Below, piece after piece: positions 1 to 7,381 of a stretch of DNA of 24,461 nt. The stretch is from JAZSQZ01 sp045538175. GTDB lineage: Bacteria > Bacillota > Clostridia > Christensenellales > UBA1242. A program made the translations under genes and the position numbers. Positions within the stretch are counted from its first letter, which is position 1, and each line of letters opens with the position of its first letter. Location of the stretch: NCBI GenBank assembly GCA_045538175.1, contig JAZSQZ010000056.1:1-24461 (forward strand), written 5' to 3'. The notes under the pieces were generated by a model that did not search any database, was not told the origin of the DNA, and saw only the letters and a list, made by a program, of their open reading frames with translations.

Positions 1-339
1 AACCTTGGCGGAATCAAGGAAATGAGAGATCTTCCAGGAATTATTTTTGTTGTTGATTCTTCAAAAGAACACATCTGTGTTAAAGAAGCTAAAGCTCTTG
101 GAATTCCACTTGTTGGACTTGTTGACACAAACTGCGACCCATCAAACATTGACTACGTTATCCCTGGAAACGATGATGCAATCAGATCAGTTAAACTTAT
201 TGTAAGTGCAATGGCTGACGCAGTTATCGAAGCAAAAGAAGGTGTTCAACTTCACGCTGAAAACGACGAAGAAAACAAAGCTGAAGAAAAAATTGATATG
301 GCACAAGCTATGAATCAAGAAACAACAGATAAAGAATAA
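1..339 (+). CDS. rpsB: 30S ribosomal protein S2, C-terminal part (left edge cuts the gene)
   Basis: This is the C-terminal 112 residues of ribosomal protein S2, which binds the head-body junction of the small subunit late in its assembly. The frame is open from base 1 and reads NLGGIKEMRDLPG, followed by FVVDSSKE, GIPLVGLVDTNCDPSNIDYVIPGNDDAIRS and further; these are the usual S2 signature segments. The final 30 or so residues are acidic and Lys/Glu-rich, a variable tail common in Bacillota S2. The start lies outside the window. It is followed 25 bases later by tsf, the classic rpsB-tsf pair, which is normally cotranscribed. No sign of damage is visible in the part present. Confidence 0.97.
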   Translation, partial: NLGGIKEMRDLPGIIFVVDSSKEHICVKEAKALGIPLVGLVDTNCDPSNIDYVIPGNDDAIRSVKLIVSAMADAVIEAKEGVQLHAENDEENKAEEKIDMAQAMNQETTDKE

Positions 340-364
340 TTTTTAAAAGGGAGATTATAATATT

Positions 365-1015
365 ATGATTAGTTCAGAAGATATCAAGGATCTTAGGACA
401 AGAACAGGCGCAGGAATGCTTGATTGTTCAAAAGCATTAAAAGAATGTAACGGAGATATGGAAAAGGCAGTTGCATACCTTAGAGAAAAAGGTCTTGCAG
501 CAGTTGCAAAGAAAGCATCTCGTATCGCAGCAGAAGGTCTTGTTGCATCATACATTCATATGGGTGGAAAAATTGGCGTTTTAGTCGAAGTTAACTGTGA
601 AACAGACTTCGTTGCTAAAGGCGAAGCATTTAACAGCTTAGTTAGAGATATTGCTATGCAAATCGCAGCAGCAAAACCAGAAGTTGTTAACATCGAAGAC
701 GTAGACCCAAGAAATCTTGAAAAAGAAAGAGTAATCTTAATCGAACAAGCTAAAAACGAAGGCAAACCAGAAGCAATCGCAGAAAAGGTTGTTGAAGGCA
801 GAATTAAGAAATATTATAAAGAAGTTTGCTTAATGGAACAAGAATTCGTTAAGGACCCTTCAAAAACTATTCGTGACTTAATCACAGAAGCAACACTTAA
901 AATTGGCGAAAAAATCTCTATCCGTAGATTTGCTCGCTATGAAATGGGTGAAGGCTTAGAAAAGAGATCAGACAACTTTGCTGATGAAGTTATGAGCCAA
1001 ATGGAAAAGAAGTAA
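365..1015 (+). CDS. tsf: translation elongation factor Ts (short form)
   Basis: EF-Ts is the guanine-nucleotide exchange factor that recharges EF-Tu with GTP during translation in the cytosol. The 216-residue product starts with the UBA-like N-terminal domain holding the TGAGMLDCSKAL signature at about residues 14-25 and has the core motif LVEVNCETDFVAK at about residues 72-84. The protein is shorter than the roughly 280-290 residues of the E. coli and B. subtilis proteins and corresponds to the short type with a reduced C-terminal core subdomain; I believe this form is normal in many Clostridia. A GGGAG ribosome-binding site lies about 11 bases before the ATG. It sits directly after rpsB and is closed by a strong hairpin terminator, so the rpsB-tsf unit ends here. 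Confidence 0.97.
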   Translation: MISSEDIKDLRTRTGAGMLDCSKALKECNGDMEKAVAYLREKGLAAVAKKASRIAAEGLVASYIHMGGKIGVLVEVNCETDFVAKGEAFNSLVRDIAMQIAAAKPEVVNIEDVDPRNLEKERVILIEQAKNEGKPEAIAEKVVEGRIKKYYKEVCLMEQEFVKDPSKTIRDLITEATLKIGEKISIRRFARYEMGEGLEKRSDNFADEVMSQMEKK

Positions 1016-1024
1016 TTTAAAATT

Positions 1025-1053
1025 AAGTCAAGACTTATGGTCTTGGCTTTTTT
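1025..1053 (+). terminator. intrinsic terminator after tsf
   Basis: A 10-bp stem (AAGTCAAGAC against GTCTTGGCTT, one G-T pair) with a five-base loop is followed by a run of six T residues. It begins 9 bases after the tsf stop and closes the rpsB-tsf unit. Confidence 0.9.
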
Positions 1054-1131
1054 AATTAAAAATTATTTATAAAATACTTTTATTTTTTAATTATTTGTGT
1101 TAATATTATATTGTAGTTAATGGAGTGTAGT

Positions 1132-1545
1132 ATGCGAAAAATGGGCATTGATTATGGCGAAGTTCGCATAGGTGTTGCTTTTAGCGATTTGCTAGGAATT
1201 ATTGCGACAGGTTATGAAACTTATGTCCGTAAAAACATTGAAACCGATTTGCAGCACTTTAAAGACTTGGTTGTAAGTCAACAGGTAGACAAAATCATAA
1301 TGGGGCTTCCACTCAATATGGACGGTACCGAAGGGGATAGGGCAGTTGCAACAAGAGAATTTGGCGATAAACTTATCTCAGTGTTAGACAACGTCGATAT
1401 AGAGTATATAGATGAAAGGCTTACAAGTGTAACAGCTGAAGAAATTCTTATTGAAGCAGGTGTTAGAAGAGAGAAGCGTAAAGAAGTTATAGACAAACTT
1501 TCAGCAACTCTCATTTTGCAAGATTATCTTGACAGAAAGAAATAA
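1132..1545 (+). CDS. ruvX: RuvX/YqgF family Holliday-junction resolvase-like protein (pre-16S rRNA processing)
   Basis: The product belongs to the RNase H-fold YqgF/RuvX family. Members are needed for maturing the 5' end of 16S rRNA and were first proposed as Holliday-junction resolvases. The start was set at 1132 because GGAG at 1122-1125 is well placed and the protein then begins MRKMGIDYGEVRIGVAFSD, the family's usual beginning with the first catalytic Asp in GIDYG. An in-frame ATG at 1120 overlaps that ribosome-binding site and is less likely. Later family segments are IIMGLPLNMDGTEGDRA, IEYIDERLTSVTAEEIL and KEVIDKLSATLILQDYL. At 137 residues the length is normal. It is followed by the DUF1292 gene 12 bases on, matching the ruvX-yrzB pair of Bacillota, but the usual upstream partner alaS is not here. 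Confidence 0.93.
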   Translation: MRKMGIDYGEVRIGVAFSDLLGIIATGYETYVRKNIETDLQHFKDLVVSQQVDKIIMGLPLNMDGTEGDRAVATREFGDKLISVLDNVDIEYIDERLTSVTAEEILIEAGVRREKRKEVIDKLSATLILQDYLDRKK

Positions 1546-1557
1546 AGGAGATTTATT

Positions 1558-1887
1558 ATGAGTGAAGAAGTAAAAGAAGAATTAAATCCTATTGATTGTA
1601 TTTTTGATGAAAACAATACAGATCCAATCGTATTATATAATGAAAAAGGTGAAGGCGTTCAATTTGAACAAATCGCACTTATCCCACTTGATGAAAGGGC
1701 ATTTGTAATCTTAAAACCTTTAATTCAAATGGAAGGTATCGGTGAAGACGAAGCTCTTGTTTTCGAAATCATTGAAAACGCTAACGAAGACGAAGAAGAT
1801 TTCTTAGCACTTGTTGTTGACGTTGATACTATTGAAAGAGTTTTCAAAGTATACGATGGTCTTGTAGATGGCGCACCAAACGCTTAA
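1558..1887 (+). CDS. DUF1292 (YrzB-like) acidic protein
   Basis: This 109-residue, strongly acidic soluble protein matches the DUF1292 family, of which B. subtilis YrzB is a member. The match is seen in DNNTDPIVLYNEKGEGVQFEQIALIPLDE and in the following FVILKPL segment. The biochemical role is not known. It starts at an ATG 7 bases after a clear AAAGGAG site, and follows ruvX as in many Bacillota (alaS-ruvX-yrzB). It has no signal peptide, membrane segment or cysteine cluster. The gene ends 9 bases before a hairpin terminator that it shares with a convergent small ORF. Family assignment is good; function stays open. Confidence 0.88.
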   Translation: MSEEVKEELNPIDCIFDENNTDPIVLYNEKGEGVQFEQIALIPLDERAFVILKPLIQMEGIGEDEALVFEIIENANEDEEDFLALVVDVDTIERVFKVYDGLVDGAPNA

Positions 1888-1896
1888 TTAAAAAAT

Positions 1897-1928
1897 AAAA
1901 AATGGTGATTTTACTCACCATTTTTTTT
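1897..1928. terminator. bidirectional intrinsic terminator
   Basis: A perfect 12-bp stem (AAAAAATGGTGA with TCACCATTTTTT) and a 6-base loop is flanked by A residues on the left and T residues on the right, so it can work in both directions. It closes the ruvX-DUF1292 unit on the + strand. On the - strand it overlaps the last codons and the stop (1911-1913) of the small convergent ORF. Confidence 0.85.
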
Positions 1929-2066
1929 ATTTGCCAAATTCATAGCTTCTTCTTTGATTGCTTCAGTCCCTTTTTTAACGATTTTTTGTGCTGGTTTACA
2001 CATTGAAACGGTTACAGCACCAATCACCATACCTGCAATCATACCTAAAACTGTACTATCTTTCAT
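1911..2066 (-). CDS. small membrane-anchored protein, 51 residues, unknown function
   Basis: A 51-residue ORF on the minus strand begins with ATG at 2066 and is preceded by an excellent AAGGAGGAATT ribosome-binding site, the best evidence that it is translated. The product starts MKDSTVLGMIAGMVIGAVTV, a Gly/Ala/Val-rich hydrophobic segment at about residues 6-22 with small-residue spacing. It continues with a basic stretch (CKPAQKIVKK) and an amphipathic, charged C-terminal helix ending in NKKNGE. This is the general layout of small YtxH-like membrane-anchored proteins, but I cannot assign a family. It is the only gene against the direction of the rest of the window and lies in the 340-base gap between the DUF1292 gene and frr. 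No convincing promoter was found upstream of it. It shares its terminator with the convergent DUF1292 gene. Confidence 0.7.
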   Translation of the reverse strand: MKDSTVLGMIAGMVIGAVTVSMCKPAQKIVKKGTEAIKEEAMNLANKKNGE

Positions 2067-2167
2067 AATTCCTCCTTGTCATATGTATTTTTTGTTTTTA
2101 TAAATCATATTATTATGGTAATTTTTGGATTAAACAAAAAATAATTTTTTATTGTTTGTCATTTTAT

Positions 2168-2196
2168 TTGCAAATATTATCTTAATTTAGTAAAAT
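2168..2196 (+). promoter_or_regulatory. sigma-A type promoter for frr-uppS
   Basis: TTGCAA at 2168-2173 and TAAAAT at 2191-2196 are separated by exactly 17 bases. The frr start codon lies about 30 bases downstream, so the 5' leader is short. Confidence 0.75.
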
Positions 2197-2227
2197 GAAT
2201 TGTATTTAATGTATAAAGGGGTATTAT

Positions 2228-2797
2228 ATGCAATTAGAAAATTATGATGAAATTATGCTTGAATTTGAAGATGCACTTTCAAAGAAAGTTGATAGACAAA
2301 AAAATGAATATTTTATGATTAGAGCAGGTAGGGCAAACCCACGTATGCTTGACAAAATCACTGCTGATTATTACGGAACACAAACACTTATTTCACAAAT
2401 GGCAAAAATTTCTGTTCCAGAAGCAAGAATGATTTTGATTTCACCTTGGGATATGTCAACTGTTAAAAATATTAGCAAGGCAATTTTAGCAAGTGACCTT
2501 GGTATCACACCTACTGATGATGGTAGAGTTATTCGCCTTGTATTCCCACAACTTACAGAAGAAAGAAGAAGAGAAATTGTTAAGGACGTAAAGAAAATCT
2601 GCGAAGAAACAAAAATTGCAATTAGAAACGAGAGAAGAGATGTTCTTGAAATCTTTAAAAAAGCAGAAAAGGACAAAGCAATTTCTAAAGACGATTTAAC
2701 CGAAGCCGAAACAGAAGTTCAAAAGTTAGTTGATAAATACAACGAAATGGCAGACTCTGTTTGTGCAACAAAAGAAAAAGAAGTTATGGAAGTTTAA
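2228..2797 (+). CDS. frr: ribosome recycling factor
   Basis: RRF works with EF-G to split the post-termination ribosome and free it from mRNA. The 189-residue product carries the family hallmarks in order: FMIRAGRANPRMLDKI near residues 34-49, a YYGTQTLISQMAKISVPEARMI segment in domain II, LGITPTDDGRVIRLVFPQLTEERRREIVK in the middle, and a long helical C-terminus with KAEKDKAISKDDLTEAE. Its length is normal (about 185). AAAGGGG lies 6 bases before the ATG. In most Bacillota pyrH sits between tsf and frr; here that position holds ruvX, DUF1292 and the small minus-strand ORF. uppS follows 12 bases later. Confidence 0.96.
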   Translation: MQLENYDEIMLEFEDALSKKVDRQKNEYFMIRAGRANPRMLDKITADYYGTQTLISQMAKISVPEARMILISPWDMSTVKNISKAILASDLGITPTDDGRVIRLVFPQLTEERRREIVKDVKKICEETKIAIRNERRDVLEIFKKAEKDKAISKDDLTEAETEVQKLVDKYNEMADSVCATKEKEVMEV

Positions 2798-2809
2798 AAG
2801 GTAAAACAA

Positions 2810-3532
2810 ATGGGTATATTTAGTAAAAAGAATAAAATTAACCCGAACAAAATTCCTAAACACGTTGCTTTTATTATCGACGGAAACGGTAGATGGGCAA
2901 AGCAAAGAGGACTAGTTCGCAGTATGGGGCATAGGGTTGGTTTTGATAACGTAAAAACAATCTTAAATGAAGTTTATGCTCTAGGTATTAAACATATGTC
3001 TGTTTATGCTTTCTCTACCGAAAATTGGAACAGACCACAAGAAGAAGTTGACTTTTTGATGGATTTGTTTCGTGAAATGTTAAATTCAGATTATTTAAAT
3101 GAATTATCTTTTAAACCAAAACTTAATGTTTGTGGAGACCCTACAAGGTTTGCCCCTGACATTCAAAAACTTATAAAAGAGAGAACAAAAGAAACCGAAA
3201 ACAATACAGATTTTGTTTTCAATCTTTGTATCAATTATGGTGGTAGAAGCGAAATTGTAAACGCTGTAAACAACATAATCAAAGATGGCAAGAAAAAAGT
3301 TTCAATCGAAGAATTTTCAAACTATCTTTATACAGCTGGTCAACCTGACCCAGATTTGATTATTAGAACAAGTGGCGAATATAGAATGAGTAATTTTATG
3401 TTATGGCAAATGGCTTATTCAGAATTTATTTTCCCAAAAACATATTGGCCAAGTTTTACAAAAAAAGATTTATATGATTGTATTGTAGCATATCAAAAGA
3501 GAAACAGAAGATTTGGTGCAATAAAGAAATAA
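2810..3532 (+). CDS. uppS: isoprenyl transferase (undecaprenyl diphosphate synthase)
   Basis: This cis-prenyltransferase condenses isopentenyl diphosphate onto farnesyl diphosphate to make undecaprenyl diphosphate, the lipid carrier for peptidoglycan and other wall polymers. HVAFIIDGNGRWAKQRGL at residues 18-35 holds the catalytic Asp24 and the DGNGRWA signature. MSVYAFSTENWNRP is the substrate-binding segment, and PDLIIRTSGEYRMSNFMLWQMAYSEF with the following WP is the conserved C-terminal block. At 240 residues it is full length. The gene follows frr closely and leads to cdsA, although a separate promoter lies between uppS and cdsA. Confidence 0.96.
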   Translation: MGIFSKKNKINPNKIPKHVAFIIDGNGRWAKQRGLVRSMGHRVGFDNVKTILNEVYALGIKHMSVYAFSTENWNRPQEEVDFLMDLFREMLNSDYLNELSFKPKLNVCGDPTRFAPDIQKLIKERTKETENNTDFVFNLCINYGGRSEIVNAVNNIIKDGKKKVSIEEFSNYLYTAGQPDPDLIIRTSGEYRMSNFMLWQMAYSEFIFPKTYWPSFTKKDLYDCIVAYQKRNRRFGAIKK

Positions 3533-3534
3533 TC

Positions 3535-3562
3535 TTGAAAAATTTTTTTATTTTGCTATAAT
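3535..3562 (+). promoter_or_regulatory. extended -10 sigma-A promoter for cdsA
   Basis: TTGAAA at 3535-3540 and a perfect TATAAT at 3557-3562 are 16 bases apart. TG at 3554-3555, one base before the -10 box, makes it an extended -10 promoter. It starts just after the uppS stop codon, 17 bases before the cdsA ATG. Confidence 0.82.
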
Positions 3563-3579
3563 GTAGATTAGAGGTTATT

Positions 3580-4521
3580 ATGAAAGATAGAGTTATTACC
3601 GGATTGCTTTTAGTATTGCTTACAGCATCAATGATTGCTGTTCAAGCATTTGTACCATACATTTATGATACATTTATTTTATATGCTGTAATTTTGGCAA
3701 CTATGGAAATTGGCAAACTTCAAATAAAAGCAGGAAAGCCGGTTTACAATTGGTGTGCAATTATAGTGTCCGTACTTTTGTATTTAGACGTTGTTATTTG
3801 CAACTTGCTAGGCGTTAATGCCTTGTATATTTTCTTAATTGCTTTAGCAATTATTTTCCTTGCATATCTTGTTATTTACTTTGGAAATGCTTGGATTTTC
3901 AAAAAAGAACTAGAAGAAGATGCATTTAGGGTTTCAACCGATATGCCTATTTCAGAGTTTAATTTCTTTAAAACAAACAATACTTTTTATTGTATCTTAT
4001 ATCCAGGATTTATGATGTTCTTTATGTATTTTATAAGTCATATAGATACAATAGGGTTTGTAAATATTACAACAAACTTTGAAGGTATACCATTCCCATT
4101 GTTTGCTTTACTTACACTTTTCTTTATTTCAAGTTTAACAGACACATTTGCAATGCTTTTTGGCCGTGTTTTTGGAAGACACAAACTTTGTCCAAAAATC
4201 AGCCCTAAAAAGAGTGTAGAAGGCGCATTGTTTGGTTTGCTTGGTGGAACAATTGGTGCATTGATTCCTTACTTTGTTTTTAATGCAATTTATCCAGAAC
4301 AATTTGCAATTATTGCTTTCTGGCAAATGTTAATTATTGGATTTATTGGTGCAGTTGTTTGTCAAGTTGGTGATTTGTACGAATCACAAATTAAGAGAAG
4401 AGCAAATGAAAAAGACGCTGGTACTTTCTTAAGAAGTCACGGTGGAGTTTTAGACAGAATTGATTCTGTAATTTTCTGTACACCATATATTTTCCTATGC
4501 TTACTTTTGATGGTAGCATAA
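3580..4521 (+). CDS. cdsA: phosphatidate cytidylyltransferase (CDP-diglyceride synthase)
   Basis: CdsA is an integral membrane enzyme that makes CDP-diacylglycerol from phosphatidate and CTP, the precursor of phosphatidylglycerol and related phospholipids. The 313-residue protein has many hydrophobic segments from the N-terminus on. The C-terminal half has the family signature: SLTDTFAMLFGRVFGRHK, PKISPKKSVEGALFG, then GDLYESQIKRRANEKDAG and SHGGVLDRIDS, which hold the metal- and CTP-binding residues. A hydrophilic loop at about residues 108-128 (EEDAFRVSTDMPISEF) interrupts the membrane segments. It follows uppS as in other Bacillota and has its own promoter. dxr, often next in this cluster, is absent and rseP follows directly. 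Confidence 0.95.
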   Translation: MKDRVITGLLLVLLTASMIAVQAFVPYIYDTFILYAVILATMEIGKLQIKAGKPVYNWCAIIVSVLLYLDVVICNLLGVNALYIFLIALAIIFLAYLVIYFGNAWIFKKELEEDAFRVSTDMPISEFNFFKTNNTFYCILYPGFMMFFMYFISHIDTIGFVNITTNFEGIPFPLFALLTLFFISSLTDTFAMLFGRVFGRHKLCPKISPKKSVEGALFGLLGGTIGALIPYFVFNAIYPEQFAIIAFWQMLIIGFIGAVVCQVGDLYESQIKRRANEKDAGTFLRSHGGVLDRIDSVIFCTPYIFLCLLLMVA

Positions 4522-4539
4522 ACTAAAAGGAGATAAAAG

Positions 4540-5649
4540 TTGTCACAACTTTTGAGTATTTCTTCAGTATTTACTTCGGCTTTGTATATCGTTTTGGCAA
4601 TATTTGTTTTGCTTATAATGATTATGATACACGAGTTGGGGCATTATACTGCAGGCAAATTACTAAAATTTAAGATAAACGAATTTTCAATAGGTTTTGG
4701 AAAATCAATTTTTCAAAAGACGACTAAATCAGGAGAGAAAATTTCTCTCCGTCTTTTTCCATTAGGAGGTTATTGCGCTTTTGAAGGAGAAGACGAAGAC
4801 GAAAAGGATAATCCTGAAGCTTTTAACAGTCAAAAACCTTGGAAAAGACTTATTGTATTATTTTCAGGTGCATTTTTTAATTTTATATCTGCTATACTAT
4901 TTTCTTTTATTTTCCTTATGTCATATGGATATAGCGATAGAGTTGTTGTTACAAATCTAGAAAATGTACCGGGAATTTCTCAACTTCAAGTTGGAGATGT
5001 AATATACGCTGTAAATGGCGAATATACAAATTTTATTTATGATAAATACTTCTCAAAAACTGTCCAAGAAATAGGGGACAGCGCAGAGCCTATAACATTA
5101 ACAGTTAGAAGAGATGGCAAGATGCAAGACGTAACGGTTTATAAAACCTTGCAACTTGCAGACATTTACGACGAAGATGGAAATCAACTTTTTAATGAAG
5201 ATGGCACGCCACAGCAAGAAGAAAGGATGATGTTGGGCGTGTCAACAACGAATTATAGATATGGTTTTTTTGAAGCGCTGGGTCATTGTTTTGTATTTAC
5301 TATAGGGTGGGCATGGAAAGTCCTTGTAGTACTATGGCAAATGATAACATTTAGGCTAAGCATAAAAGAATTGGGTGGTACTGTTACAACAATCGTGACA
5401 ATTGCCGAATATACACAAATCAACTTTGGAAATCTAATGTTGCTGTTGCCACTGATTTCTGTTAACTTGGCAGTATTCAATTTATTACCGTTCCCGGCAC
5501 TAGATGGCGCAAGAATGGTTTTTGTAGGAATTGAAGCTATAAGAAAAAAACCTATACGACGAGATATAGAAGGAACAATACACTTTGTTGGACTTGTTGT
5601 GCTTCTACTGTTTGTAGTTGTGGTTGACATTTTACATTTTGTTCTGTAA
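4540..5649 (+). CDS. rseP: RIP metalloprotease RseP (site-2 protease family)
   Basis: This is a zinc metalloprotease that cuts transmembrane segments of its substrates; in Bacillota the homologue (RasP/YluC) processes anti-sigma factors, FtsL and signal-peptide remnants. HELGH at residues 31-35 lies inside the first membrane helix and gives two zinc ligands and the catalytic Glu. The second motif NLLPFPALDGARM begins at residue 314, with Asp322 as the third ligand. A PDZ-like region (PGISQLQVGDVIYAVNG) lies between them, and a final hydrophobic helix closes the 369-residue protein. The start is TTG, supported by AAAAGGAG 7 bases upstream and 18 bases after cdsA. Confidence 0.95.
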   Translation: MSQLLSISSVFTSALYIVLAIFVLLIMIMIHELGHYTAGKLLKFKINEFSIGFGKSIFQKTTKSGEKISLRLFPLGGYCAFEGEDEDEKDNPEAFNSQKPWKRLIVLFSGAFFNFISAILFSFIFLMSYGYSDRVVVTNLENVPGISQLQVGDVIYAVNGEYTNFIYDKYFSKTVQEIGDSAEPITLTVRRDGKMQDVTVYKTLQLADIYDEDGNQLFNEDGTPQQEERMMLGVSTTNYRYGFFEALGHCFVFTIGWAWKVLVVLWQMITFRLSIKELGGTVTTIVTIAEYTQINFGNLMLLLPLISVNLAVFNLLPFPALDGARMVFVGIEAIRKKPIRRDIEGTIHFVGLVVLLLFVVVVDILHFVL

Positions 5650-5667
5650 AATATCATTGAGGTAAAA

Positions 5668-7272
5668 ATGAAACACACACTTTTGGATTATATAAATGAT
5701 AAAACAAATAATAAATATAATTACTTGAAACTCAAGGAAGTTGTTTATCATCAAAAAGCCAATAAGTGTGTTGTTTTTTTTATATATCCACACAAGTATA
5801 GTGAACCGACTAGAGAAGTTGTTGATGAGTTAACAACATTTGTTTCAAAATATTTGCAAATCGACGCAAAACTAGAAATATACTTAAATAAGAGTTATCT
5901 TGAAGAAGATTTGCTTAAAAAATATATAATCAATTATTTTGAAAACAGCCATAAGAGTATTGCAGAAAGTGTAAAAAATGGCGTTTTTAAAATTGAAATA
6001 AACGATTTAGAAGTCAAAATAAAAATGTCATTTATTCAAGAAACTGTTGATTATATCGAACAATCAAGAATAAAAGATTTGCTTTTAGAAGAGTTAAACA
6101 AAAATTTATGTGGATATTTTAATATTACTTTTGATACAATTGAAGATACTAATAGTGAAAACTATTATGATTCATTATTAAAAGATAGACTTAAAAAATT
6201 ACAAAAGGAAAGTGAACTCAACGAGTTGCTTTCACCTAAGAGAAAAAGATACCCTGTAGCGAATAAACGCCTTTTGATTGGGGAAGAAATAACAGTCGAC
6301 CCACAAACAATCAAGGATACAACAAAAGCCGGTGCAGGTGTTATTCTTGCTGGTAAAATTAAGTTTTTTACACAAAAAACATACAAGTCAAAACGAACAG
6401 AGAAAAATGAAAACGGCGAAGAAGTTCAAATCGAAAAACCATATTTTAGATTTGTTTTAGAAGACAAAACCGGAAGTATCGGTGCCGTTGTTTTTCCAAG
6501 TAAAGCAAATTATCATAAAATGAACTTGCTTGATAATGGAAATACTATTATTGTAAAAGGCGATATTAGTGAGTTTAACAATAAGATGGAAATTAGCATA
6601 AAAAGTATCTCTTATTGCGAAATTCCTACTGTTGAAGAAATTATGGTCAAAAACAATGTCGATATTGACGAAAGACCATACACAGCAGCAAGACCAATTC
6701 CTTTTACATCTTTACACCAAACAAATCTTTTTGATGTTGAAAAACCTGTGCCAGATTTCTTTATCGGCAAAACCTTTGTTATCTATGACCTAGAAACAAC
6801 AGGTCTTGACCCATTAAATAATGAAATTATTGAAATTGGTGCAATTAAACTTGTCGATGGTAAAACAACTGAAGCATTTTCCACACTTGTAAAACCAAAG
6901 ACAAGAATTCCAGATATTATCACAAAGATTACAAACATAAACGATGATATGGTTGCAGATGCATACCCAATTGAAACGGTTATTGTAGATTTTTATAAGT
7001 TTACAAAAGGTGCAATTCTTGCAGGATATAACAACCTTGACTTTGATTCTAAGTTTATACAAAGCGCAGGCAGAAAAGTTGGGGTAGAGTTTTTAAACGA
7101 AGAGCAAGATGTTTTAGTTCTTGCGAGGGCTAAAAAGCCAGGACTTAAGAGTTATAAACTTATAAAAGTTGCCGAGCAATTAGGCGTAGAATTAACAAAT
7201 GCCCATAGGGCACTTAATGATGTTATAGCAACCACCGAAGTTTTTTTAAAATTATACGAAAATAACACTTGA
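5668..7272 (+). CDS. PolC-like protein lacking PHP and polymerase domains: N-terminal domain, OB fold and DEDDh 3'-5' exonuclease
   Basis: The 534-residue product matches only the N-terminal third of PolC, the replicative DNA polymerase III alpha subunit of Bacillota, which is usually about 1,400 residues. Residues 1 to about 190 resemble the PolC N-terminal domain, and about 215-320 form an OB-fold nucleic-acid-binding domain. Residues 368-530 are a DEDDh proofreading-type exonuclease with Asp374 and Glu376 (DLETTGL), Asp460 (NNLDFD), His513 and Asp518 (HRALNDV), so catalytic residues are complete. In true PolC the exonuclease is inserted in the PHP domain; here the PHP part expected before it is replaced by a short Pro-rich linker at about 335-365, and the protein stops right after the exonuclease. 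No polymerase remnant follows: the TGA overlaps the rimP promoter. It occupies the usual polC position between rseP and rimP. It may be a stand-alone or trans-acting exonuclease; that is inference. Confidence 0.85.
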   Translation: MKHTLLDYINDKTNNKYNYLKLKEVVYHQKANKCVVFFIYPHKYSEPTREVVDELTTFVSKYLQIDAKLEIYLNKSYLEEDLLKKYIINYFENSHKSIAESVKNGVFKIEINDLEVKIKMSFIQETVDYIEQSRIKDLLLEELNKNLCGYFNITFDTIEDTNSENYYDSLLKDRLKKLQKESELNELLSPKRKRYPVANKRLLIGEEITVDPQTIKDTTKAGAGVILAGKIKFFTQKTYKSKRTEKNENGEEVQIEKPYFRFVLEDKTGSIGAVVFPSKANYHKMNLLDNGNTIIVKGDISEFNNKMEISIKSISYCEIPTVEEIMVKNNVDIDERPYTAARPIPFTSLHQTNLFDVEKPVPDFFIGKTFVIYDLETTGLDPLNNEIIEIGAIKLVDGKTTEAFSTLVKPKTRIPDIITKITNINDDMVADAYPIETVIVDFYKFTKGAILAGYNNLDFDSKFIQSAGRKVGVEFLNEEQDVLVLARAKKPGLKSYKLIKVAEQLGVELTNAHRALNDVIATTEVFLKLYENNT

Positions 7273-7297
7273 AATTTTGTATAACTTGTGTTATTAT
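7269..7297 (+). promoter_or_regulatory. sigma-A promoter for the rimP-nusA-infB operon
   Basis: TTGAAA at 7269-7274 and TATTAT at 7292-7297 are exactly 17 bases apart. The -35 box overlaps the TGA stop of the preceding PolC-like gene. Transcription would begin near 7304 and make a leader of roughly 75 bases before rimP. Confidence 0.75.
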
Positions 7298-7319
7298 ATA
7301 TATGCTTAAGATAGGTACT

Positions 7320-7346
7320 TTGAGAGTGGGCAAACCCCACTCTCAA
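7320..7346 (+). promoter_or_regulatory. leader hairpin upstream of rimP (possible attenuator)
   Basis: A perfect 11-bp stem (TTGAGAGTGGG with CCCACTCTCAA) and a five-base loop lies between the promoter and the rimP ribosome-binding site. The sequence after it has only short T runs (TTCTTT, and TTTTTT 15 bases further on), so termination may be partial. My inference is a regulatory leader for the operon that carries the antitermination factor NusA; similar GTGGG/CCCAC hairpins before rimP are something I recall from other Clostridia but cannot check here. Confidence 0.6.
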
Positions 7347-7381
7347 TTCTTTAAATAAGGTTTTTTATAGGAGGTGTCATT

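Noticed and set aside
1054..1131. Promoter before ruvX
   Set aside because: The region is very AT-rich with several -10-like strings, but none has a good -35 box at 16-18 bases, so no single promoter can be supported.
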